This document shows positions 39,173 to 47,422 of a DNA stretch of 64,000 nt, in pieces. A program made the position numbers and the translations under genes. Each line of letters starts with the position of its first letter. Positions within the stretch are counted from its first letter, which is position 1. This DNA comes from SLRI01 sp964393275 (GTDB lineage: Bacteria; Pseudomonadota; Alphaproteobacteria; Geminicoccales; Geminicoccaceae), in NCBI GenBank assembly GCA_964393275.1, contig CAYMTA010000014.1, positions 1 through 64,000 on the forward strand, read 5' to 3'. The notes under the pieces were generated by a model, which saw only the letters and a list, made by a program, of their open reading frames with translations, was not told the DNA's origin and made no database searches.

Positions 39173-40585
39173 ATGCCCACGGAAATCCTGATGCCGGCGC
39201 TCTCGCCGACCATGACCGAAGGCAACCTCGCCCGCTGGCTGAAGAAGGTGGGCGACAGTATTGCATCCGGCGATGTCATCGCCGAGATCGAGACCGACAA
39301 GGCGACGATGGAGGTCGAGGCGGTCGACGAGGGCACGCTCGGCAGGATCCTGGTCGAGGAGGGCAGCGAGGGCGTGCCGGTCAACACGCCGATCGCGCTC
39401 CTGCTCGGCGACGGCGAGGACAAGTCGGCGCTCGATGGCTACGCAGCGGGTGGCAATGGTGCTGCCGAGGCCGCCGCCGAGGAGGAGCCGGCCGGCAAGG
39501 CGAAGGCCGAGCCCCAGCCCAGGCGGCAGGAGGGGCCGAGGCAGGCCTTGCCGTCAGAGCCCGTGCAGCCGGAGGAGCCCGAGGTTCCGGCCGGCACCGA
39601 GATGGTCAAGACGACCGTGCGCGAGGCCTTGCGCGACGCCATGGCCGAGGAGATGCGCCGCAACGGCGACGTCTTCCTGATGGGCGAGGAGGTCGCCGAG
39701 TATCAGGGCGCCTACAAGATCAGCCAGGGCCTGCTCGAGGAGTTCGGCCCGAGGCGGGTGATCGACACGCCGATCACGGAGTACGGCTTCACCGGCCTCG
39801 GCGTCGGTGCCGCCATGGCCGGCCTCAAGCCGATCGTCGAGTTCATGACCTGGAACTTCGCCATGCAGGCGATCGACCACATCATCAACTCGGCCGCCAA
39901 GACGCTCTACATGGCCGGCGGCGAGATGGGCAGCCCGATCGTGTTTCGCGGGCCCAATGGCGCCGCCGCCCGCGTCGCCGCCCAGCACAGCCAGGAATTC
40001 AGCTCCTGGTACAGCCACTGCCCGGGGCTCAAGGTCGTCTGCCCCTACAGCGCGGCCGACGCCAAGGGCCTCCTGAAGGCGGCGATCCGCGATCCCAACC
40101 CGGTGGTCTTCCTCGAGAACGAGATGCTCTACGGCCAGACCTTCGAGGTGCCGAAGCTCGACGATTTCGTCCTGCCGATCGGCAAGGCCAAGATCGTCCG
40201 CGCGGGCAGCGACGTCACCATCGTGTCGTTCTCGCTGATGATGACCAGAGCGCTCGAGGCCGCCGAGGCCTTGGCCGAGGAGGGCATCTCGGCCGAGGTC
40301 ATCGATCTGCGGACCATTCGCCCGCTCGACCGGGCGACCGTGGTCAACTCCGTCAAGAAGACCAACCGGCTGGTCAGCCTCGAGGAAGGCTGGCCGCAGA
40401 GCGGCATCGGCTCGGAGCTCGCCGCGGTGATGATGGAGGACGCGTTCGACTATCTCGATGCGCCGGTCATCCGCGTCACCGGCAAGGACGTGCCGATGCC
40501 CTATGCCGCGAACCTGGAGCGGTTGGCGCTGCCGCAGACCCAGGACGTCATCGAGGCCGCCAGGGCCGTTTGCTACAAGAGCTAG
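39173..40585 (+). CDS. pdhB: Pyruvate dehydrogenase E1 component, beta subunit with N-terminal lipoyl domain
   Basis: A 470-residue subunit. Residues 1-80 are a lipoyl domain whose lipoylated Lys sits in EIETDKATMEVEAVDEG; then comes an Ala/Pro/Glu-rich linker (about 85-140) and a transketolase-type beta domain (VKTTVREALRDAMAEEM onward). The extra lipoyl domain is known from many alphaproteobacteria. The domain is very similar in DNA and protein to that of the E2 gene at 40607, suggesting a duplication within the operon. Confidence 0.96.
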   Translation: MPTEILMPALSPTMTEGNLARWLKKVGDSIASGDVIAEIETDKATMEVEAVDEGTLGRILVEEGSEGVPVNTPIALLLGDGEDKSALDGYAAGGNGAAEAAAEEEPAGKAKAEPQPRRQEGPRQALPSEPVQPEEPEVPAGTEMVKTTVREALRDAMAEEMRRNGDVFLMGEEVAEYQGAYKISQGLLEEFGPRRVIDTPITEYGFTGLGVGAAMAGLKPIVEFMTWNFAMQAIDHIINSAAKTLYMAGGEMGSPIVFRGPNGAAARVAAQHSQEFSSWYSHCPGLKVVCPYSAADAKGLLKAAIRDPNPVVFLENEMLYGQTFEVPKLDDFVLPIGKAKIVRAGSDVTIVSFSLMMTRALEAAEALAEEGISAEVIDLRTIRPLDRATVVNSVKKTNRLVSLEEGWPQSGIGSELAAVMMEDAFDYLDAPVIRVTGKDVPMPYAANLERLALPQTQDVIEAARAVCYKS

Positions 40586-40606
40586 AGCTCGCCGGGGAGG
40601 TCCACC

Positions 40607-41908
40607 ATGCCAATCAAGATCCTGATGCCGGCGCTCTCGCCGACCATGACCGAGGGCAACCTCGCGAGCTGGCTGAAGAAGGAGGGTGACAGCATAGCTC
40701 CGGGCGATGTCATCGCCGAGATCGAGACCGACAAGGCGACGATGGAGGTCGAGGCCGTCGACGAGGGCAGGCTCGGCAAGATCGTCGTTCCGGCCGGCAC
40801 CGAGGGCGTCGCCGTCAATGCCGTGATCGCCCTCCTGCTCGAGGAGGGCGAGGACGAGGCGGCGCTCGAGGGTGCGGTCGATGACGGCAATGGCAGCGGG
40901 GCCGCAAGGCCGGCGCCGGCCGAAGCTCCGAAGGCGGAGGCAGCGCCGGCCGCGAAGGCGCCCGCTCCGGCAGCGGACGGCGGGGCGGCCAAGGGCGGTG
41001 ACGGCGGCCGCGTCTTTGCCAGCCCGCTGGCGAGGCGCATGGCCGAGAAGGCCGGGCTCGATCTGGCGGCGCTCGCCGGCAGCGGTCCGCGTGGCCGCAT
41101 CATCAAGGTCGATATCGAGGCGGCGCTCGCCAAGGGTGTGGGCAAGGCCGCCCCGGCCGCGGCGAAGCCGGCGGCAGCACCTGCCGCCGCTCCGGCCCCG
41201 GCGGCGGCCGGCGCTCCCGACGCGCCGCACAAGGAGATCGTCCTCTCCAACATGCGCAAGGTGATCGCGCGCCGGCTGACGGAATCGAAGCAGCAGATCC
41301 CGCATTTCTACCTGACGGTCGACGTCGAGCTCGATGCGCTGCTCAAGCTCAGGAAGGATCTGAACGAGCGGCCGGGCGCCGACTACAAGCTCTCGGTCAA
41401 CGACCTGGTCATCAAGGCCAGCGCCATCGCCATCCGGCAGAAGCCGGCGGTCAACTCGATCTGGGGCGGCGACAAGGTCTACGAGCTCATCGATATCGAC
41501 GTGTCGGTGGCGGTCGCGATCGAGGGCGGCCTGATCACGCCGATCATCAGGAAGGCCGACCAGAAGGGGCTTGCCGCGATCTCCGCCGAGATGAAGGACC
41601 TCGCCGGGCGCGCCAAGGAGGGCAAGCTCGCGCCGCATGAGTTCCAGGGCGGCGGATTCACGCTCTCCAACCTCGGCATGTTCGGCATCAAGGAGTTCGC
41701 CGCGGTCATCAACCCGCCCCAGGCCTGCATCCTGGCCGTCGGTGCCGGCGAGCCGCGGCCGGTGGTCAAGAACGGGGCCTTGGCCATCGCCACGGTGATG
41801 AGCGCCACGCTGTCGGTCGATCACCGGGTGGTCGACGGGGCGCTCGGTGCCGAGTGGCTGCAGGCCTTCAAGAGGCTGGTGGAGGATCCGATCAGCCTGA
41901 TGCTCTAG
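40607..41908 (+). CDS. pdhC: Pyruvate dehydrogenase E2 component, dihydrolipoyl acetyltransferase
   Basis: A 433-residue core subunit transferring acetyl groups to CoA. It has one lipoyl domain (1-80, Lys in TDKATMEV), a flexible Ala/Pro linker, a peripheral-subunit-binding domain (FASPLARRMAEKAGLDL, about 138-170), a second linker, and the catalytic domain with the active-site His in LSVDHRVVDGALGA. The stop overlaps the end of the antisense vapC-type gene by 4 nt. Confidence 0.96.
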   Translation: MPIKILMPALSPTMTEGNLASWLKKEGDSIAPGDVIAEIETDKATMEVEAVDEGRLGKIVVPAGTEGVAVNAVIALLLEEGEDEAALEGAVDDGNGSGAARPAPAEAPKAEAAPAAKAPAPAADGGAAKGGDGGRVFASPLARRMAEKAGLDLAALAGSGPRGRIIKVDIEAALAKGVGKAAPAAAKPAAAPAAAPAPAAAGAPDAPHKEIVLSNMRKVIARRLTESKQQIPHFYLTVDVELDALLKLRKDLNERPGADYKLSVNDLVIKASAIAIRQKPAVNSIWGGDKVYELIDIDVSVAVAIEGGLITPIIRKADQKGLAAISAEMKDLAGRAKEGKLAPHEFQGGGFTLSNLGMFGIKEFAAVINPPQACILAVGAGEPRPVVKNGALAIATVMSATLSVDHRVVDGALGAEWLQAFKRLVEDPISLML

Positions 41909-42357
41909 GGGACTGGCGGGAGCAGCCGGTCGAGCACGGGGCGATTCGTCGGGTCGAAGGGGTTGATCACGCGCAGGCCCTGGAGTACGGCGCCGTTTTG
42001 CATGTCCTCGCTCAGGAGGTGCGTGGCGCCGGCGCGCGTCGATGCGATCAGGATCACGGCATCCCAGAACTGCAGGCGATGCCGCGAGGCGAGCCGTGCC
42101 GCGTCGGCCATCAAGCGACGATCGGTCGAGGGCACGGTGATTGTCGGCGGCATCAGCTCGACCGCTTCCAGAGCGAGGTGGAGCAGGTCCGGCCGACGCC
42201 GACGGACGACCCACAGAAACTCGCCGAGAGCCTGCGCGGCGATGACAGCCGGGTAGGCGCCCGCAGCCTTCAGCAGCGCCTTGGCGCGCGCTCCCTTAAT
42301 TCCGTCAGGTTCCAGATGAGCATAGATCAGGATGTTGGTGTCGAAGGCAGCCAACAT
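41905..42357 (-). CDS. PIN-domain toxin, VapC type
   Basis: A 150-residue PIN-domain ribonuclease-like toxin. The acidic metal-binding residues are Asp6 (FDTN), Glu46 (ALGEFLW), the Asp of FWDAVI and that of SEDMQ. Family members cut tRNA or rRNA when not bound by their antitoxin. Its ATG overlaps the antitoxin stop by one base (TGATG). It runs antisense between pdhC and lpd and meets the pdhC stop tail to tail. Confidence 0.92.
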   Translation of the reverse strand: MLAAFDTNILIYAHLEPDGIKGARAKALLKAAGAYPAVIAAQALGEFLWVVRRRRPDLLHLALEAVELMPPTITVPSTDRRLMADAARLASRHRLQFWDAVILIASTRAGATHLLSEDMQNGAVLQGLRVINPFDPTNRPVLDRLLPPVP

Positions 42358-42617
42358 CAGATGTCGACGTCGCCGTATTTGTCATCCTCCGTGATCTTGC
42401 CGACCCGGTAGCCGTCGCCCTTCCAGCGATCAAGATGAGCGCACCAACGCTCATAGGCCGCCCGCACCTCGGGATCGTCCAGCCGGCTTGCCGGCCTTGG
42501 GCTCAGTTGGGCGACAGGCTTGCCCTGACGGGTGATCACGATGGTCTCGCCGGCCTCGACATCCTTGATCAGGCGAGAGAATTGCTGGTTGGCATCACGG
42601 ATGGAGACGGTGCGCAT
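42357..42617 (-). CDS. Antitoxin of the Phd/YefM (VapB-like) family
   Basis: An 86-residue antitoxin. The N-terminal Phd/YefM DNA-binding and dimerisation domain reads MRTVSIRDANQQFSRLIKDV, then GETIVITRQGKPVAQL; the C-terminal half, rich in charged and aromatic residues, should wrap the toxin. The ATG at 42617 matches the family's start. The pair should repress its own promoter (42654-42683). Confidence 0.92.
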   Translation of the reverse strand: MRTVSIRDANQQFSRLIKDVEAGETIVITRQGKPVAQLSPRPASRLDDPEVRAAYERWCAHLDRWKGDGYRVGKITEDDKYGDVDI

Positions 42618-42621
42618 CGTG

Positions 42622-42683
42622 GAACCTCGCCGAACCTCGTTGTAGAGCAATGCTCCATATTGCGTCGGCCTGCCGGTTGACAA
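42622..42683 (-). promoter_or_regulatory. Promoter and candidate autoregulatory sites of the toxin-antitoxin pair
   Basis: Minus strand TTGTCA (42678-42683), 18-nt spacer, TATGGA (42654-42659). The perfect palindrome GAGCAATGCTC (42645-42655) overlaps the -10, and GAACCTCG occurs twice, at 42622 and 42632, with a 10-nt period. All are plausible operators for the antitoxin complex. This 127-nt gap is also the upstream region of lpd. Confidence 0.5.
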
Positions 42684-42744
42684 GTCGGGGGAACCCGCCA
42701 CAACCAAGCACAGCGCCGCATTGACCAAGCTTGGGAGCAACGCC

Positions 42745-44145
42745 ATGGCCGAGACCTCATTCGACGTCGTCGTCGTCGGCGGGGGGCCGGGCGGCTACGT
42801 CGCCGCCATTCGGGCCGCCCAGCTCGGCCTGAGGACGGCCGTGGTCGAGCGCGAGCATCTGGGCGGCATCTGCCTCAACTGGGGCTGCATCCCGACCAAG
42901 GCGCTGCTGCGCTCGGCGGAGGTCTACGATTATTTCGGCCATGCCGATTCGTTCGGGCTTTCGGTCGAGAAGTTCGGCTTCGACCTTCCCAAGGTGGTCA
43001 AGCGGTCGCGCGGCATCGCCGGCCAGCTCAGCAAGGGCGTGGCGCATCTCTTGAAGAAGAACAAGGTGACCGTCTTCGACGGCGCCGGAGCGCTCGCCGG
43101 CAAGGGCAAGCTCGCGGTCAAGGCGACCAAGGGCGACGACGTCACGCTGGACGCCAAGCACATCATCCTCGCCACCGGTGCCCGCGCTCGCCAGCTTCCC
43201 GGGCTCGAGAGCGACGGCAAGCTGGTCTGGAGCTACAAGGAGGCGATGGTTCCGGACGTCATGCCGAAGTCGCTCCTGGTGGTCGGCAGCGGGGCGATCG
43301 GCATCGAGTTCGCGAGCTTCTTCCGCTCGATGGGGGCCGAGGTGACGGTGGTCGAGGTGCTCGACCGGGTGCTGCCGGTCGAGGACGCGGAGATCTCGGC
43401 CTTCGCCCAGAAGCGGTTCGAGAAGCGCGGCATCAAGATAGTGACCGGTGCCCAGGTGAAGGCGCTGAAGAAGGGCCAGGACAGCGTCACGGCCACCATC
43501 GAGGCCGGCGGCAAGAGCCAGGAGCAGACCTTCGATCGGGTGATCATGGCGGTCGGCATCGTCGGCAATGTGGAGAATCTCGGGCTCGAGAAGACCGGGG
43601 TGAAGGTGGACCGGGCGCATATCGTCATCGACGAGTGGTGCCGCACCGGCGAGCCCGGAGTCTACGCCATCGGCGACGTGGCCGGCCCGCCTTGGCTCGC
43701 GCACAAGGCGAGCCACGAGGGGGTGATGTGCGTCGAGCGGATCGCCGGCGTGAAGGGCCTGCACCCGATGGATGTGACCAAGATTCCGGGCTGCACCTAC
43801 TGCAACCCGCAGGTGGCCTCGGTCGGCTTGACCGAGGCGGTGGCCAAGGAGAAGGGCCACAAGGTCAAGGTCGGCAGGTTCCCGTTCATCGGCAACGGCA
43901 AGGCGATCGCGCTCGGCGAGCCCGAGGGGCTGGTGAAGACCGTGTTCGATGCCGAGACCGGCGAGCTCCTGGGCGCCCACATGATCGGTGCCGAGGTGAC
44001 CGAGCTGATCCAGGGCTACGTCATCGCCCGGCAGGTCGAGGCGACCGAGCTCGACCTGATGCACACCATCTTCCCGCACCCGACCCTCTCGGAGATGATG
44101 CACGAGTCGGTGCTTGACGCCTATGGTCGGGCCATCCACTTCTGA
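42745..44145 (+). CDS. lpd: Dihydrolipoyl dehydrogenase (E3)
   Basis: A 466-residue FAD flavoenzyme that reoxidises dihydrolipoamide with NAD. The FAD motif VVVVGGGPGGYVAAI starts at residue 8, the redox disulfide is in GGICLNWGCIPTK, the NAD motif is VVGSGAIGIEFASFF, and the C-terminal HPTLSEMMHE has the catalytic His-Glu. The ATG follows GGGAGC. It completes the pyruvate dehydrogenase set, separated from pdhC by the inserted toxin-antitoxin pair. Confidence 0.97.
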   Translation: MAETSFDVVVVGGGPGGYVAAIRAAQLGLRTAVVEREHLGGICLNWGCIPTKALLRSAEVYDYFGHADSFGLSVEKFGFDLPKVVKRSRGIAGQLSKGVAHLLKKNKVTVFDGAGALAGKGKLAVKATKGDDVTLDAKHIILATGARARQLPGLESDGKLVWSYKEAMVPDVMPKSLLVVGSGAIGIEFASFFRSMGAEVTVVEVLDRVLPVEDAEISAFAQKRFEKRGIKIVTGAQVKALKKGQDSVTATIEAGGKSQEQTFDRVIMAVGIVGNVENLGLEKTGVKVDRAHIVIDEWCRTGEPGVYAIGDVAGPPWLAHKASHEGVMCVERIAGVKGLHPMDVTKIPGCTYCNPQVASVGLTEAVAKEKGHKVKVGRFPFIGNGKAIALGEPEGLVKTVFDAETGELLGAHMIGAEVTELIQGYVIARQVEATELDLMHTIFPHPTLSEMMHESVLDAYGRAIHF

Positions 44146-44170
44146 ATCGTCGAGAAATGGCTAGGATATC

Positions 44171-45079
44171 ATGGCGACTGTCACGCTGACGCGGCCGATC
44201 ACCCGCAAGCCTGCCTGGATCAGGGTGAAGGCACCGACCTCCACGAGCTACCACGAGACCAGGAAGCTGATGCGCGACAAGCGCCTGCACACGGTCTGCG
44301 AGGAGGCGGCCTGCCCGAACATCGGCGAGTGCTGGACGCAGAAGCACGCGACCGTGATGATCCTGGGCGACACCTGCACGCGCGCCTGCGCCTTCTGCAA
44401 CGTCAAGACCGGCCTGCCGCGGGCGGTCGATCCGGAGGAGCCGGCGCATCTGGCCGAGGTCGTCCTGACCATGGGCCTCAGGCACGTGGTCATCACCTCG
44501 GTCGATCGCGACGACCTGCCGGACGGCGGCGCCTTTCAGTTCGTGCGCTGCATCGAGGCGATCCGGGCGGCTTCGCCCCTGACCACGATCGAGATCCTCA
44601 CACCGGATTTCCTGCGCAAGCCCGGTGCGGTCGAGAAGGTCGTGGCGGCGCGGCCCGACGTCTACAACCACAATCTCGAGACCGTGCCCCGGCTCTACCG
44701 CACGGTGCGGCCCGGCGCCCGCTACTTCCATTCGCTGCGCCTGCTGCAGAAGGTCAAGGAGCAGGACCCCGGAATCTTCACCAAGTCCGGCATCATGGTC
44801 GGGCTCGGCGAGGAGAAGCGCGAGATCCTCCAGGTGATGGACGACATGCGCTCGGCCGAGGTCGATTTCCTGACCGTCGGCCAGTATTTGCAGCCGACGC
44901 CGCGCCACCACGAGGTGGTGCGCTTCGTGCCGCCGGAGGAGTTTTCGGGGGTCGAGCGGTCGGCGCGCGCCAAGGGGTTTCTCATGGTGTCGGCCAGTCC
45001 CCTGACCCGCTCCTCGCATCACGCGGGTGCCGATTTCGAGCGCCTGCGCGAGGCGCGCCGGGCCCGTGAAGCCGCCTGA
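44171..45079 (+). CDS. lipA: Lipoyl synthase
   Basis: A 302-residue radical-SAM enzyme that inserts two sulfurs into protein-bound octanoate. The auxiliary cluster cysteines are in CEEAACPNIGEC and the SAM-cluster cysteines in CTRACAFC. SSHHAG near the C terminus holds the conserved Ser-Ser pair. It lies 25 nt after lpd and provides lipoate for the E1 beta and E2 domains encoded just upstream. Confidence 0.97.
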   Translation: MATVTLTRPITRKPAWIRVKAPTSTSYHETRKLMRDKRLHTVCEEAACPNIGECWTQKHATVMILGDTCTRACAFCNVKTGLPRAVDPEEPAHLAEVVLTMGLRHVVITSVDRDDLPDGGAFQFVRCIEAIRAASPLTTIEILTPDFLRKPGAVEKVVAARPDVYNHNLETVPRLYRTVRPGARYFHSLRLLQKVKEQDPGIFTKSGIMVGLGEEKREILQVMDDMRSAEVDFLTVGQYLQPTPRHHEVVRFVPPEEFSGVERSARAKGFLMVSASPLTRSSHHAGADFERLREARRAREAA

Positions 45080-45101
45080 CGACTGAAGCCAGGCCGCAGC
45101 C

Positions 45102-45584
45102 ATGCCGACCCACTCCGAGCAGCGCCATCTGCCCTACGCGCCCGAGCAGCTCTATGAGCTGGTCGCAGGCGTCGAGCGCTATCCCGAGTTCCTGCCGTGG
45201 TGCAAGGCGGCGCGCATCAATCGGCGCGAAGGGGATGTCTTCTGGGCGGATATGGTCATCGCCTTCAAGGTCTTCCGCGAGCGTTTCACTTCGAAGGTGA
45301 CCCTGATCCCGAAGACGGGTGTCGACGTCGAGTATATCGACGGGCCGTTCCGCTATCTCACCAATCACTGGCGTTTCCTGCCGGCGCCCGACGGCGGCTG
45401 CACCGTCGATTTCTACGTCGATTTCGAGTTTCGCTCGAAGATCCTGCAGCGGCTGATCGGCCTGCTCTTCGACCAGGCGGTGCACCGCATGGTGTCGGCG
45501 TTCGAGGCCCGTGCCGCCCAGCTCTACGGCAAGGGGCAGGTGGGCGGCGAGCGGCTGGGACCGGCCGTCCACTCCGCCGGCTGA
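45102..45584 (+). CDS. ratA: RatA/COQ10-like START-domain protein
   Basis: A 160-residue type II RatA/Coq10-family protein (polyketide cyclase/START fold) with the family core LYELVAGVERYPEFLPWC and FRYLTNHWRFLPAPDGGCTVDFYVDFEF. In alphaproteobacteria the gene often follows lipA, and the product probably binds ubiquinone or a similar lipid for respiration; toxin activity on ribosomes was reported for E. coli RatA. 22 nt after lipA. Confidence 0.9.
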   Translation: MPTHSEQRHLPYAPEQLYELVAGVERYPEFLPWCKAARINRREGDVFWADMVIAFKVFRERFTSKVTLIPKTGVDVEYIDGPFRYLTNHWRFLPAPDGGCTVDFYVDFEFRSKILQRLIGLLFDQAVHRMVSAFEARAAQLYGKGQVGGERLGPAVHSAG

Positions 45585-45590
45585 CCGCTT

Positions 45591-46091
45591 TCAGCGGGTC
45601 GCCTCGGACTCGAGCATGGCCAGGGCCCGGTAGAGGGTCGCCACGCGCACCGCGCGCCGGTCGCCTGGAAAGACATGGTGCTCGAGCAGCGGCGGCGCGC
45701 CTCGGCGTTGCGCCGCGAGATGGACGAGGCCCAGGGGCTTGGTTTCCGTGGCGCCACCGGGGCCGGCGATGCCGGTGACGGCGATGGCCAGATCGGCGGG
45801 GGAGCGGGCGAGGGCGCCGGCGGCCATCTCCGCGGCGGTCTCGGCGGAGACGGCGCCGTGGCGCTCGAGCGTTCCGGCGGCGACGCCGAGCAGCTCCATC
45901 TTGGCGGTGTTGGAGTAGGTGACGAAGCCGCGCTCGACCACGTCGGAGGAGCCGGCGATCTCGGTCAGGCAGGCGGCGATCAGCCCGCCGGTGCAGCTTT
46001 CCGCCGTGGCGAGCATGAGGCCCTGGCTTCGGCAGAGGTCGAGCAGGCGGGCGGCCGCGTCGAGCGTCTCGTCCGGCAAGGCGGATGTCAT
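45591..46091 (-). CDS. pncC: CinA-family nicotinamide-nucleotide amidohydrolase
   Basis: A 166-residue single-domain CinA C-terminal protein that deamidates nicotinamide mononucleotide in the pyridine nucleotide salvage cycle. The catalytic Ser and neighbours are in ATAESCTGGLIAA, with RGFVTYSN and AVTGIAGPGGAT completing the site. The ATG overlaps the ispDF stop (ATGA), so the two are coupled. It converges on ratA. Confidence 0.92.
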   Translation of the reverse strand: MTSALPDETLDAAARLLDLCRSQGLMLATAESCTGGLIAACLTEIAGSSDVVERGFVTYSNTAKMELLGVAAGTLERHGAVSAETAAEMAAGALARSPADLAIAVTGIAGPGGATETKPLGLVHLAAQRRGAPPLLEHHVFPGDRRAVRVATLYRALAMLESEATR

Positions 46092-47242
46092 GCGGGAAAG
46101 CTCAAGCTGACGGTGGCCTGGGCGGCGAGGCCCTCCTCGCGACCGCAGAAGCCGAGGCGCTCGGTGGTCGTCGCCTTGACGCTGACCCGGCTCGGGTCGA
46201 GCGCAAGGAGCGCCGCGAGGCTGGCGCGCAGGGTCTCGCGGTGCGGGCCGATCTTCGGCCGCTCGCCGATGATGGTGAGATCGACATGCTCGATCCGGCC
46301 ATCCCGGGCCTGCACGAGAGCCGCCGCGTGGGCCAGGAAGCGGGCGCTAGCCACGTCCCGCCAGCGTGGGTCGGATGGCGGGAAATGGCTGCCGATGTCA
46401 CCCTCCGCGATGCCGCCCAAAAGTGCGTCGGTGATGGCATGAAGCGCCACGTCGGCGTCGGAGTGGCCGGCGAGGCCGCGCTCGTGCGGCAGGGCGATGC
46501 CGCAGAGCACCAAGGGGCGACCCTCGGCGAAGGCGTGCACGTCGAAGCCGGAGGCGCTGATCCAGCGGCGCGGCCTCTGGGCGAGGACCCTTTCGGCGCG
46601 GGCGAGGTCGGCCTCGGTCGTCACCTTGAAGTTCGCCTCGTCGCCCGCAACCGCCAGCACCGGCACGCCGTCCAGGGCGACGACGCCGGCATCGTCGGTG
46701 CAGTCACGGTCGGCATGGCGGCGATGGGCCTCGAGCAGCGTGACGAAGTCGAAGCCCTGCGGGGTCTGCGCCCGGCCGAGGCCATCCCTCGGCACCTCGG
46801 CTCTGACCATGCCGCCCTCGCCGACCTGCTTCAGCGTGTCGACGATGGGCAGCACCGGCAGCACTGCCCGATCCGTGGCGAGGGCTTCACGAACCCGGCC
46901 GATCAGGGTGGGCGTGGCGAAGGGCCGGGCGGCATCGTGGACCAGGACCTGCGCCGGCGGCCGCGCCGCCAGGGCCTCGAGGCCGAGCCGCACGCTGGCC
47001 TGCCGCGTGTCGCCGCCGATCACCGGCGGCGGCAGCTCGAGCCCCTGTGTCGCAGCCGCGTAAAGAGCCTCCTGGCCGGCACCGATCACGATCCGGATCT
47101 GCCGCAAATCCGGGCAGGCGCCGAGGCCATCCAGGGTGCGCCGCAGCATCGGCTGGCCGGCGAGGTCGCGGTATTGCTTGGGCAGCGCGCCCCCGAGCCT
47201 GGAGCCGCTGCCCGCGGCCATGACCAGCGCCACGCACTCCAT
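46088..47242 (-). CDS. ispDF: Bifunctional IspD/IspF enzyme of the MEP isoprenoid pathway
   Basis: A 384-residue fusion. Residues 1-225 are 2-C-methyl-D-erythritol 4-phosphate cytidylyltransferase (LVMAAGSGSRLGGALPKQY, VLVHDAARPF). Residues about 228-384 are 2-C-methyl-D-erythritol 2,4-cyclodiphosphate synthase with zinc ligands in GFDVHAF and the motif GHSDADVALHAITDALLG; the C-terminal TTERLGFCGREEG is present. The fusion is typical of alphaproteobacteria. In many relatives dusB separates it from ntrB; here it does not. Confidence 0.96.
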   Translation of the reverse strand: MECVALVMAAGSGSRLGGALPKQYRDLAGQPMLRRTLDGLGACPDLRQIRIVIGAGQEALYAAATQGLELPPPVIGGDTRQASVRLGLEALAARPPAQVLVHDAARPFATPTLIGRVREALATDRAVLPVLPIVDTLKQVGEGGMVRAEVPRDGLGRAQTPQGFDFVTLLEAHRRHADRDCTDDAGVVALDGVPVLAVAGDEANFKVTTEADLARAERVLAQRPRRWISASGFDVHAFAEGRPLVLCGIALPHERGLAGHSDADVALHAITDALLGGIAEGDIGSHFPPSDPRWRDVASARFLAHAAALVQARDGRIEHVDLTIIGERPKIGPHRETLRASLAALLALDPSRVSVKATTTERLGFCGREEGLAAQATVSLSFPA

Positions 47243-47310
47243 CAGCCTTCGCCCGCTCCGCCAACCGTCGAGGCGTGCAGCCTAGCAGGCTGATCGGTGC
47301 TCGGGAACAT

Positions 47311-47324
47311 TGTGCGCTCGCACA
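47311..47324. promoter_or_regulatory. Palindrome upstream of ntrB
   Basis: TGTGCGCTCGCACA is a perfect 14-nt palindrome in the 180-nt region between the divergent ispDF and ntrB genes. It could be an operator. It lacks the longer TGCACC-N5-GGTGCA form of an NtrC box, so no regulator is named. Confidence 0.35.
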
Positions 47325-47422
47325 GGATTCGGTAAATCGTGCCATGTGGATAGGCAGATCCGGCGGTTTGCACAAAATTTGGTCATTTTTGGGATGCGCG
47401 GATACGGACCCTGACGGGCGGC

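Noticed and set aside
45102..45584. RatA with the adjacent cinA gene as a toxin-antitoxin system
   Set aside because: The neighbour is an antisense nucleotide amidohydrolase, not RatB, and position after lipA is the usual place of the Coq10-like form.
47311..47324. Palindrome as an NtrC-binding box
   Set aside because: It lacks the known TGCACC-N5-GGTGCA arrangement, so it is listed only as a palindrome.
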